Positions 48,506-56,770 of a DNA stretch of 64,000 nt are shown here, in pieces. Location of the stretch: NCBI GenBank assembly GCA_022508285.1, contig JAFLVN010000003.1:45360-109359 (forward strand), in the 5' to 3' direction. The notes under the pieces were generated by a model that was given only the letters and a program-made list of their open reading frames with translations, was not told the origin of the DNA and did no database searches. Numbering within the stretch: the stretch's first letter is position 1; every line of letters starts with the position of its first letter. The translations under genes were made by a program, and so were the position numbers. The DNA is from Clostridiales bacterium (GTDB taxonomy: Bacteria; Bacillota; Clostridia; Christensenellales; Borkfalkiaceae).

Positions 48506-50395
48506 ATGTTAGTATCATTTGAAAGCGTGGCGTTCGGCTACGGCGACAACTTAATATTTTCCGACGTCAGTTTTGCCGTAAACGAGGGTGAGCGTACGGG
48601 GCTAATCGGCGCTAACGGCGAGGGCAAAACCACCCTTTTAAAGCTAATCTGCGGCGAACTTCTGCCCGACAGTGGCAAAGTATATCTTAAAAACGGCGCA
48701 AAGGTTGGCTATCTTGCGCAGAACGGCGGATATTCCTCGGGCAACACCGTATATAATGAAATGAAAGAAGTGTTTGCCGAGGATTTTTCTGCTGTTTCAA
48801 AGCTTTCCGACCTATCCGCAAAGCTTGCCGTGCTCGACTATTCAAGCCGCGAATACTCGCAAGTCTCCGCCAAATTAGAGGCTGTCAACAAGTTTATCTC
48901 CTCGCACGACAGCTATAACGTGGAAGTCAGAATAAAAACCGTTTTAAACGGAATGGGGTTCGGGGATTGCTATAACCAGGTTATCGACACAATGTCTGGT
49001 GGGGAAAAGACCCGGCTCAAGCTTGCCCGCCTTCTTTTGGAGGAGCCCGATTTACTCATACTCGACGAGCCGACCAACCATCTCGATATTTCCACGCTGT
49101 TCTGGCTTGAGGAATATTTGCAGACCTACACGGGTGCGGTAATCGCCGTGTCTCACGACAGATATTTTTTGGACAGACTGTGCACCCGCACGCTGGAGCT
49201 TGAAAACAAAAAACTCAACACGTATACGGGGAATTATTCAAAATATAAAATTTTAAAGGCTGAGCGGGTAGAGCGGCTCATAAAGGAGTACGAAGCCCAG
49301 CAGGAGGAGATAGCAAAATTGCAGGACTACGTGGCAAGGAATATAGTTCGGGCCACTACCGCAAGGTCCGCCCAAAGCAGGGTTAAACAGCTTGAAAAAC
49401 TGGACGTGCTCGAAAAACCCTATATCCCGCCCAAACCGCCCGTATTCAGATTTACTTACTCCGAACGTCCCTACGAAAACGTGCTCACAATAGAGAATTT
49501 AAACCTTGAAATAGACGGTAAATCGCTGATATGCGGGGGGCAATTGAGCATCACACGCGGACAAAAGGTCGCACTTGTCGGTGAAAACGGCACGGGCAAG
49601 ACCACCCTATTAAAAGCCATAACAAACGGTAATAAGCAGATTGTGCGGGGCAGATACGTGCGCCTTGCCCTGTTCGATCAGGAAGGGCTCAACTTAAACC
49701 CCGAAAACACGGTTCTAGCCGAGCTTTGGGAGAGGCACGTCGGCGCATCGCAGACGGAAATACGCTCCCTCCTCGCACGTTCGGGACTGTTTGAAGAGGA
49801 TATGCAAAAAAAGGTGAAAAGCCTTTCGGGCGGAGAGAGGGCAAAGCTCGCTCTTTGCATATTGCAGAGCGAAAACGCCAACTTTTTACTCTTGGACGAA
49901 CCTACAAACCACCTCGATTTGCCCGCTCGGGAAAGCCTTGAAAAGGCGCTTAAAGAGTTTGACGGAACGGTGCTTTTCGTTTCGCACGACAGATATTTTA
50001 TTTCCGCAGTAGCCGACAGAATAGCCGAGATTGAGGATAAAAAGCTCAACACGTATGCCGGGAATTATCAGTTCTACAACGAGCGTAAAGCTGAATTGCG
50101 CAAAAAAACGGCGGAAGCAGAGGAGCTGGCAAAATATTGCGAACGGGAAGAGAAAAAGAACGAGAGCTACCGCTCAAAAAAAGACCGTGCGGAAGAAGCT
50201 AAAAGAAAGGAGCGCATAAAAAAGACAGAGTCGGAAATTTCTGCACTCGAAGCCGAGGAAGCCGAAATCAATAACAGTCTTGCCGACCCTGCCGTGCTTG
50301 CCGATTACAAAAAAGTTCAGGAGCTCTCCGCCCGACTTTTGGAAATAAAAAACGCACTCGACGCCCTTTACAACGAGTACGCAAATATGATATAA
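48506..50395 (+). CDS. ABC-F family ATPase
   Basis: Two ABC modules: GANGEGKTTLLKL, MSGGEKTRLKLARLL, LLILDEPTNHLD; GENGTGKTTLLKA, LSGGERAKLAL; no TM. Confidence 0.93.
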   Translation: MLVSFESVAFGYGDNLIFSDVSFAVNEGERTGLIGANGEGKTTLLKLICGELLPDSGKVYLKNGAKVGYLAQNGGYSSGNTVYNEMKEVFAEDFSAVSKLSDLSAKLAVLDYSSREYSQVSAKLEAVNKFISSHDSYNVEVRIKTVLNGMGFGDCYNQVIDTMSGGEKTRLKLARLLLEEPDLLILDEPTNHLDISTLFWLEEYLQTYTGAVIAVSHDRYFLDRLCTRTLELENKKLNTYTGNYSKYKILKAERVERLIKEYEAQQEEIAKLQDYVARNIVRATTARSAQSRVKQLEKLDVLEKPYIPPKPPVFRFTYSERPYENVLTIENLNLEIDGKSLICGGQLSITRGQKVALVGENGTGKTTLLKAITNGNKQIVRGRYVRLALFDQEGLNLNPENTVLAELWERHVGASQTEIRSLLARSGLFEEDMQKKVKSLSGGERAKLALCILQSENANFLLLDEPTNHLDLPARESLEKALKEFDGTVLFVSHDRYFISAVADRIAEIEDKKLNTYAGNYQFYNERKAELRKKTAEAEELAKYCEREEKKNESYRSKKDRAEEAKRKERIKKTESEISALEAEEAEINNSLADPAVLADYKKVQELSARLLEIKNALDALYNEYANMI

Positions 50396-50403
50396 TAAAA
50401 AAA

Positions 50404-50501
50404 CAATTCGCGCAAGTCGTGCAGTGGCGCGACTTGTCGCGAGGTTGCTAATGTCGTAAAACGTTTAACGCGTGAAGTAAATTCCCGCTACGTTTTTCGG
50501 C
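50404..50501 (-). repeat. Structured intergenic element, copy B
   Basis: Reverse complement aligns to 42694-42789; 3' hairpin conserved with different sequence. Confidence 0.65.
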
Positions 50502-50523
50502 AGTTATTATGTAAAAAAATTGG

Positions 50524-51531
50524 GTGAGCGGAATGGAAGAAGAAGAGAAAAAAATAAGACACACCATATCTGCGGAAGAGACCTTCACTCTTGCCAAGGA
50601 TGTGTTCGATATCCGTACGTTTATTAAAAACGTATACGCTAACCGTGCGGTTATCGCACGTAGAATAAACGTGATATCGCTGTGCGTAAGTATTATTTAC
50701 ACGCTGTTTTATGCAACCTATGCGTTGGTTAAAACCTTCGGTGCAAACATTTCTTTTGCGCACGGGGTTTTCGTATACGTGCTTATCGGCATATACGCAT
50801 TGGTACTTATAGTACTCATAATTTTAATGGCTTTAAGCTCACGTGCGACGACCAAGAGTTTAAAAAAGTTTTCTATGGCGTTGAGCATTACGAGGCTGAT
50901 AATAAAACTGCTTTCCATAGTGATGGCTATTTCCGCCATAGTAATTTCTTCAACCGGCGGCGGCAATTCGTACACGTTTGCCTTAGATATAGTAATTATC
51001 ATCTTTTCAATTATCTCAATGGTTGTGCTGAGTATTCCGTTGTTTTTCGGAGGAATAGGCAAGTTTGTGCGCTGGCTGCTCTCCCCCGTAAAAGTAAAAT
51101 ACCATTTTTCGGTTGTCGCTTTGGAGTGGTACGAGCTGGCGATAACCGGCAAACCCACCAAGGGTGCAAAAACCAAAGTTGCAAAAAAGCACTACGAGGC
51201 GATTGATAACCTTATAGACGGCACGCTCGTGCCCGCTCTCGGCAAAAAGTACATAAATACAATTAAACCCGTAACTCTTTTAAACCTTGTAGAAAACTGT
51301 CCCGAGCAGGATAGGCCCGTACTCGAGGGTGTGCTTAAAAGCGTATTTGCATACGCAACGGAGTGCGGATACGTGGTATTCAATCCCTGCCGAGATCTGA
51401 ATTTCGAGGGTACGGTAGAGGAAGAAAAGAAAGCAACTATGAAAGAGCGATTTATGGGAATAGGCACAAAAATCGGCAAAAAAATGTTGGATAAGTATAT
51501 TATATCTTCGGAAGAAAGCGAAGAAAATTAA
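50524..51531 (+). CDS. Integral membrane protein, unknown
   Basis: 335 aa, about four hydrophobic helices; GTG at 50524 or ATG at 50533. Confidence 0.65.
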   Translation: MSGMEEEEKKIRHTISAEETFTLAKDVFDIRTFIKNVYANRAVIARRINVISLCVSIIYTLFYATYALVKTFGANISFAHGVFVYVLIGIYALVLIVLIILMALSSRATTKSLKKFSMALSITRLIIKLLSIVMAISAIVISSTGGGNSYTFALDIVIIIFSIISMVVLSIPLFFGGIGKFVRWLLSPVKVKYHFSVVALEWYELAITGKPTKGAKTKVAKKHYEAIDNLIDGTLVPALGKKYINTIKPVTLLNLVENCPEQDRPVLEGVLKSVFAYATECGYVVFNPCRDLNFEGTVEEEKKATMKERFMGIGTKIGKKMLDKYIISSEESEEN

Positions 51532-51549
51532 AAATCTAAATATAAAAAT

Positions 51550-51578
51550 GCGCCCCGCAGAATTATCTGCGGGGTGCG
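51550..51578 (+). terminator. Intrinsic terminator
   Basis: GCGCCCCGCAGA-atta-TCTGCGGGGTGC then gttattt. Confidence 0.75.
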
Positions 51579-51664
51579 TTATTTAATTTATAACATATCG
51601 GTAACACGCTAATCTATTGAAAATATAAAGTTGGGCGCTATAATGTATTTATCAGGAGGTCAAA

Positions 51665-52759
51665 ATGCAATTCAAAGATAAACTAAAATCCCTGCGCAAA
51701 GAAGCGGGCTTAACTCAAAAGGAGTTGGCGCAACAAGTATATGTCAGCAGAAGTGCTGTTGCCAGATGGGAGAGCGGTTTCGGCTTACCGGGAGAGGAGT
51801 CGCTTAAAATGCTTGCCGAATATTTCAATATCGGTACAAACGAGCTTGTTTGCAATACTGAAATGGAAAATTTGATTGTAGGCAAAAACAGAACGATTGT
51901 CCGTAAAAATATAATGATTGCGGTAGTAGCTGTAATCTCACTTTCTATTATTGTCATACTTTCAATTTTGCTTTTCGGCTCGTTCGGTAAAATGCCGTAT
52001 GAATATTCGGCGGTAGTGGACGGTGTACGCTATAAAATTTCACCTGACGGAGGCTATTATTCGGCATGCGGACTTGCCAATACCGAGATAGTAGGCAATC
52101 AAAATCATAAAAAAACTCTAGTAATTGCAGACAATATTAATAAAATCCCCGTACGCACCATTGAGCAGTATGCTTTTTACGACGTAAGCTGTGAAGAGAT
52201 ATATTTCGGAAAAAATTTGCTGATTATTGAATATGGCGCCTTTCAAAAGGCATCTATATCTAAAAGCATTCATTTTGAAGCCTGCGAAAATCTAATTGAA
52301 ATTGAGGCAAACGCCTTCGCACAATGCAATTTTAACCAAACTAGTATACGTTTGCCCGATAGTTTGAAAAAAATTCATAGTGGGGCATTCGTAAACTGCA
52401 ATTCATTGACAGAAATCGAGTTTGGACGCAGCTCTAACGGAACGTTAATTATTGATAACGGAGCCGTTTCTTGCGTTTCGCTCGAAAAAATAGTTTTTAA
52501 CGGTCCTGTGCAGATAGACGGATTTGATAATTGCTATAACCTGCGTGAAATTTGTATTTTCGGTGATATTGATTTCGTTGATAATTTCAATATTTTTAAA
52601 ACGCCGTATGCGCTTGAAACAGTGAAATATTACGGCAAGTACAAAGATTTTATTGAAAAATATGAACTCGTATTTTACGGCTTGGATTTCCGTATAGTTT
52701 CTTCCGATTATGACGGACCGGTAATTTGGGATACACATATTTACGATTGGCAAATTTAA
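51665..52759 (+). CDS. Membrane-anchored XRE-family HTH protein with C-terminal LRR_5 (BspA-like) domain
   Basis: HTH LRKEAGLTQKELAQQVYVSRSAVARWESG; TM IMIAVVAVISLSIIVILSILLFG; LRR pattern IEANAFAQCNF...RLPDSLKKIHSGAFVNCNSLTEIEF. Confidence 0.85.
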   Translation: MQFKDKLKSLRKEAGLTQKELAQQVYVSRSAVARWESGFGLPGEESLKMLAEYFNIGTNELVCNTEMENLIVGKNRTIVRKNIMIAVVAVISLSIIVILSILLFGSFGKMPYEYSAVVDGVRYKISPDGGYYSACGLANTEIVGNQNHKKTLVIADNINKIPVRTIEQYAFYDVSCEEIYFGKNLLIIEYGAFQKASISKSIHFEACENLIEIEANAFAQCNFNQTSIRLPDSLKKIHSGAFVNCNSLTEIEFGRSSNGTLIIDNGAVSCVSLEKIVFNGPVQIDGFDNCYNLREICIFGDIDFVDNFNIFKTPYALETVKYYGKYKDFIEKYELVFYGLDFRIVSSDYDGPVIWDTHIYDWQI

Positions 52760-52774
52760 TACATATATTAGAAA

Positions 52775-52802
52775 GCGCCCCGCAGATAATTCTGCGGGGC
52801 GC
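52775..52802. terminator. Bidirectional terminator
   Basis: GCGCCCCGCAGA-taat-TCTGCGGGGCGC, perfect; between convergent genes. Confidence 0.8.
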
Positions 52803-52807
52803 TTATT

Positions 52808-54190
52808 TCAGAACTCCAAACTCTTTTCAATGTATGCGGCAAGGTCGTCAATCTTCAAGCGTATCTGCTCCATGCTGTCCCTGTTGCGCACGGTCACGGT
52901 GTTATCTTCAAGCGTGTCGAAGTCAATCGTCACGCAGAAAGGAGTGCCTATTTCGTCTTGCCTTCTATACCGCTTTCCGATAGAGCCGGCTACGTCGTAA
53001 GTTACGGGGAAACGCTTGCAGAGTTTTTTGTAAATCTCTTCTGCCTTTTCCGAAAGGTTTTTCTGTAAGGGGAGAATAGCCGCCTTATACGCCGCAACTG
53101 CGGGGTGCAGGCGCAGAACGTTTCTCACATCGCCGCCCTCTAAAGCTTCCTCGTCATACGCCTCTGAAAGCACGGCAAGCATAAGTCTGTCAGCGCCGAT
53201 TGAGTATTCGATAACGTACGGTATATATCTTTCGTTGGTTACGGGGTCGATATAGAGCATAGTCTTGCCCGAAAACTCCTGATGTCGGGATAAGTCGTAG
53301 TCCGTGCGGTTGTGTATGCCGTTGAGCTCCGACCAGCCCATGGGGAAGTCGTACTGTATGTCGCACGCCGCCTTTGCGTAGTGAGCAAGCTTGTCGTGGT
53401 CCTTAAAGCGTATATGCTCCTCGTCGAATCCCAAATCCACAAGGAATTTCCACGCCTTTGCTTTGTATTCGTCGTAATATTCGCCGTCCGTGCCCTCTTT
53501 GCAGAACCACTGGTGCTCCATCTGCTCGAACTCGATTGTGCGGAAAATGAAGTTGCCGGGCGTAATCTCGTTTCTGAACGCCTTGCCCACCTGCGCTATA
53601 CCGAAGGGCACTTTCGCACGGGTAGTGCGCTGCACGTTCATAAAGTTAACAAACTCGCCCTGCGCAGTTTCGGGGCGAAGGTATATTTTATTCTGACTCT
53701 CGTCGGTTACTCCACGAGAGGTCTCGAACATAAGGTTGAAAGTGCGGATATTAGTCCAGTTGAATTTTCCGCAAATGGGGCAGGCAACGTGGTGCTCTTG
53801 AATGTACGCTTCCATTTCCTCGTTGCTCATTGCGTCGGGATTGACTTTGCCCTTGGAATGGTTTTCAATTAAGTTATCCGCACGGTGACGGCTCTTGCAC
53901 TCCTTACAGTCCATTTTGGGGTCTGAAAAGGAGGTGGTGTGCCCGCTGGCTTCCCAAACTCTGGAATTCATTAAAATTGCGGCGTCCACGCCGAAGCTGT
54001 TTTCGCCCTCCTGCACGAAGCGTTTCCACCATAAACGTTTAATATTATTTTTAATTTCCACACCCACGGGACCGTAATCCCACGTGTTGCCCATACCGCC
54101 GTAAATCTCACTGCCGGGGAAAATAATTCCTCTAGCTTTGCACAGATTTACAAGCTTATCCATAGTTACGGCTCTTTTCTTTTCTGCCAT
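52808..54190 (-). CDS. glyS: Glycyl-tRNA synthetase (single-chain, dimeric class II)
   Basis: LCKARGIIFPGSEIYGGMGNTWDYGPVGVEIKNNIKRLWW, RPETAQGEFVNF, EFEQMEHQWFC. Confidence 0.95.
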   Translation of the reverse strand: MAEKKRAVTMDKLVNLCKARGIIFPGSEIYGGMGNTWDYGPVGVEIKNNIKRLWWKRFVQEGENSFGVDAAILMNSRVWEASGHTTSFSDPKMDCKECKSRHRADNLIENHSKGKVNPDAMSNEEMEAYIQEHHVACPICGKFNWTNIRTFNLMFETSRGVTDESQNKIYLRPETAQGEFVNFMNVQRTTRAKVPFGIAQVGKAFRNEITPGNFIFRTIEFEQMEHQWFCKEGTDGEYYDEYKAKAWKFLVDLGFDEEHIRFKDHDKLAHYAKAACDIQYDFPMGWSELNGIHNRTDYDLSRHQEFSGKTMLYIDPVTNERYIPYVIEYSIGADRLMLAVLSEAYDEEALEGGDVRNVLRLHPAVAAYKAAILPLQKNLSEKAEEIYKKLCKRFPVTYDVAGSIGKRYRRQDEIGTPFCVTIDFDTLEDNTVTVRNRDSMEQIRLKIDDLAAYIEKSLEF

Positions 54191-54240
54191 AAAAATCTCC
54201 TTATAGTCCGCACTTGGATTAGTGCGTCTAAAAAATTTCA

Positions 54241-54260
54241 GGGTAGCCTTTCGACTACCC
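54241..54260 (-). terminator. Hairpin + T-run between XRE genes and glyS
   Basis: Minus strand GGGTAG-tcgaaagg-CTACCC then TGAAATTTTTT. Confidence 0.55.
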
Positions 54261-54310
54261 TAATATTTTATTTTAAATATATTTTTAAGTCAAGTGATTG
54301 AATTTGCGTT

Positions 54311-54514
54311 TTAAATTTCCCTGTTGAAAATCTCGTCCAAAGATATTTTATAAAAATCTGCAATGGCAATAAGCGTTTCATAATCGGGCCGAGAAGCGTT
54401 CGTTTCGTACCTCGTATAATTCACTCGGCTTATACTAAGAATTTCCGCAATCTGCTGTTGCGTAAGATTTTCCGATATTCTCAACTCTTTTAATTTTTTG
54501 CCGATATGCACCAT
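54311..54514 (-). CDS. XRE-family HTH regulator
   Basis: LRISENLTQQQIAEILSISRVNYTRYETNASRPDYETLIAIADFYKISLDEIF. Confidence 0.85.
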   Translation of the reverse strand: MVHIGKKLKELRISENLTQQQIAEILSISRVNYTRYETNASRPDYETLIAIADFYKISLDEIFNREI

Positions 54515-54517
54515 AGT

Positions 54518-54718
54518 TTAATCTTTCAAGCCTAACAAATAATCGGCGCTTTCTCCGAAAAATTTAGCCAATGTGACAATGGCGGAGGAGGAAGGCTCTG
54601 TTTTACCGAGCTCCCATTTTGCAATAGCCGATTGACTTATCCCTGTTTTTAAGGATAATTCCATCTGGCTTAAATTAGCCCCCGTCCGTAATTCTTTTAG
54701 CCTGTCGCTGAATATCAT
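54518..54718 (-). CDS. XRE-family HTH regulator
   Basis: LRTGANLSQMELSLKTGISQSAIAKWELGKTEPSSSAIVTLAKFFGESADYLLGL. Confidence 0.85.
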   Translation of the reverse strand: MIFSDRLKELRTGANLSQMELSLKTGISQSAIAKWELGKTEPSSSAIVTLAKFFGESADYLLGLKD

Positions 54719-54737
54719 AAAATTAGTATAACCGAAT

Positions 54738-54774
54738 CAAGTATAAAAAGACTTGACAAGTCTGATAAGACTTG
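54738..54774. promoter_or_regulatory. Double operator, two CAAGT-N8-ACTTG sites 1 bp apart
   Basis: CAAGTATAAAAAGACTTG a CAAGTCTGATAAGACTTG, overlapping a plus-strand TTGACA-17-TATTTT promoter (54753-54781). Confidence 0.65.
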
Positions 54775-54814
54775 ATATTTTAATGAAACGGTATGATGTT
54801 TTTTGGAGGTTATT

Positions 54815-54994
54815 TTGAAAAATAAAAATAAATCAAAAAAATATAAAAACGCAAAGGAGTGGCTGGACAAGCGGATAGAAGAAGATAAAAAATCAATGTA
54901 TACCGAAAGCGACAGAGAGTTTTTAAAAAAACTCATAAAAATGGCGGAAGATAACAATGCAAAAAATAATTCATATAGCGGCGGAGCAAAATAA
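54815..54994 (+). CDS. Small charged protein, unknown, divergent from XRE pair
   Basis: TTG start with ggagg 6 nt upstream; MKNKNKSKKYKNAKEWLDKRIEEDKK...; promoter and operator upstream. Confidence 0.5.
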   Translation: MKNKNKSKKYKNAKEWLDKRIEEDKKSMYTESDREFLKKLIKMAEDNNAKNNSYSGGAK

Positions 54995-55007
54995 TTTGCT
55001 CCGCCGC
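54978..55007 (+). terminator. Intrinsic terminator
   Basis: GCGGCGGAGCAAA/TTTGCTCCGCCGC palindrome then aaattt. Confidence 0.65.
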
Positions 55008-55095
55008 TAAATTTAAAAAAAGTGGTTTTAAACGGTGTACTTTTGGCGTGTGCGTATGTTATAATAAATTAAATAATTTATTAAGGTGAAAAATT

Positions 55096-56757
55096 ATGCT
55101 GTCGGACATCGAAATTGCAGAAAGCTGTAAAATGAGAGACATTCGCGAAATTGCCGCAAAACTCGGACTGGACGAGGATGGGCTGGAGCTGTACGGAAAG
55201 TACAAGGCAAAGATTAATCTTGCAAAGGTCAACCCCAAGTCAAAGCTCATACTTGTCACAGCTATAAATCCCACGGCGAGCGGAGAGGGCAAAACCACTG
55301 TATCAATCGGTCTTTCCGACGGCCTTTCCAAAATAGGTAAAAAGGTCTGCCTTGCACTCAGAGAACCCTCTTTAGGTCCGGTGTTCGGTATAAAGGGTGG
55401 CGCAGCAGGCGGAGGATACGCACAGGTTGTGCCCATGGCGGATATAAATTTGCACTTTACGGGCGATTTACACGCAATCACTGCAGCAAACAATCTGTTA
55501 TGCGCAATGATTGATAACCACTTATTCCGTGGCAACGCTTTCAAAATAAAAACGGTCTATTTCAAGCGCTGTATGGATATGAACGACCGGTCTCTGCGCA
55601 GCATAACTTTGCACAACCCCGCAGGCAACATGAAGGGTTGCATAAGCTACGACAGGGAGGAAGGCTTTGAAATTACCGCCGCTTCCGAAGTTATGGCTTG
55701 CCTTTGCTTAGCGACCGACCTTGCCGACTTGAAGAAGAGAATAGGCAATATAATAGTCGGAATTTCCGAGGACGGCGAATATATCCGTGCCAAAGACTTA
55801 AATGCCGACGGCGCAATGACCACCCTTTTAAAGGATGCAATAAAGCCTAACCTCGTGCAGACGTTAGAGGGCACGCCCGCAATCGTTCACGGCGGACCGT
55901 TCGCTAATATCGCCCACGGATGTAACTCCGTGCGGGCAACCTACACCGCTATGACGCTTGCCGATTACGCCGTAACCGAGGCAGGCTTCGGCGCAGACCT
56001 CGGCGCAGAAAAATTCCTCGATACCAAGTGCAGAATTGCAGGTATCGAGCCCAACTGCGTTGTTATAGTTGCAACCGTCAAGGCATTAAAGCTCCACGGC
56101 GGTGCAGACAAAACCGAACTTTCAAGCGAAAACCTTCAAGCGTTAAAAGCCGGACTTCCCAACCTGTTAAAACATATTGAAAATATTACAAACGTATTCA
56201 AAAAGCCCGTAGTAGTTGCAATGAACCGCTTTGCAACCGACACGGAAGCGGAGATAAACGAAGTTATCAGGGCGTGTGCGCAAGTTGGCACGCAGGCAGT
56301 GTTCACCGACGTATTCTTGAAGGGCGGCGAAGGCGGCGTAGAGCTTGCAAAGGCGGTGGTTGCCGCATGCGATAAGCCTACAAAACTTCACTATTCCTAC
56401 GATTTAAACGATTGCATTGTTAAAAAAGTCAACGATATTGTCAAAAATATATACGGCGGCGACGGTGCGGACTTTTCCGACCTTGCCCTTGAAAAGATTA
56501 AGGAAATCGAGAACAAGGGGATAAAGGGTCTGCCCGTAATTATCGCAAAAACGCAGTATTCGCTCTCCGACGACGCTAAAAAACTTGCCCGTCCCACGGG
56601 CTTCAGAATTTTCGTCCGTGACGTAATATACAAGGGCGGAGCAAACTTCATTGTCGCAGTTGCGGGTGAAATTATGCTTATGCCCGGTCTTTCAAAAGTG
56701 CCGAGTGCCGAACACATAGATATAGACGATAAAGGTGTTATAACAGGACTTTCCTGA
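55096..56757 (+). CDS. fhs: Formate--tetrahydrofolate ligase
   Basis: ITAINPTASGEGKTTVSIGLSDGL, REPSLGPVFGIKGGAAGGGYAQVVPMADINLHFTGDLHAI. Confidence 0.96.
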   Translation: MLSDIEIAESCKMRDIREIAAKLGLDEDGLELYGKYKAKINLAKVNPKSKLILVTAINPTASGEGKTTVSIGLSDGLSKIGKKVCLALREPSLGPVFGIKGGAAGGGYAQVVPMADINLHFTGDLHAITAANNLLCAMIDNHLFRGNAFKIKTVYFKRCMDMNDRSLRSITLHNPAGNMKGCISYDREEGFEITAASEVMACLCLATDLADLKKRIGNIIVGISEDGEYIRAKDLNADGAMTTLLKDAIKPNLVQTLEGTPAIVHGGPFANIAHGCNSVRATYTAMTLADYAVTEAGFGADLGAEKFLDTKCRIAGIEPNCVVIVATVKALKLHGGADKTELSSENLQALKAGLPNLLKHIENITNVFKKPVVVAMNRFATDTEAEINEVIRACAQVGTQAVFTDVFLKGGEGGVELAKAVVAACDKPTKLHYSYDLNDCIVKKVNDIVKNIYGGDGADFSDLALEKIKEIENKGIKGLPVIIAKTQYSLSDDAKKLARPTGFRIFVRDVIYKGGANFIVAVAGEIMLMPGLSKVPSAEHIDIDDKGVITGLS

Positions 56758-56770
56758 TAAGAGGCAATAT

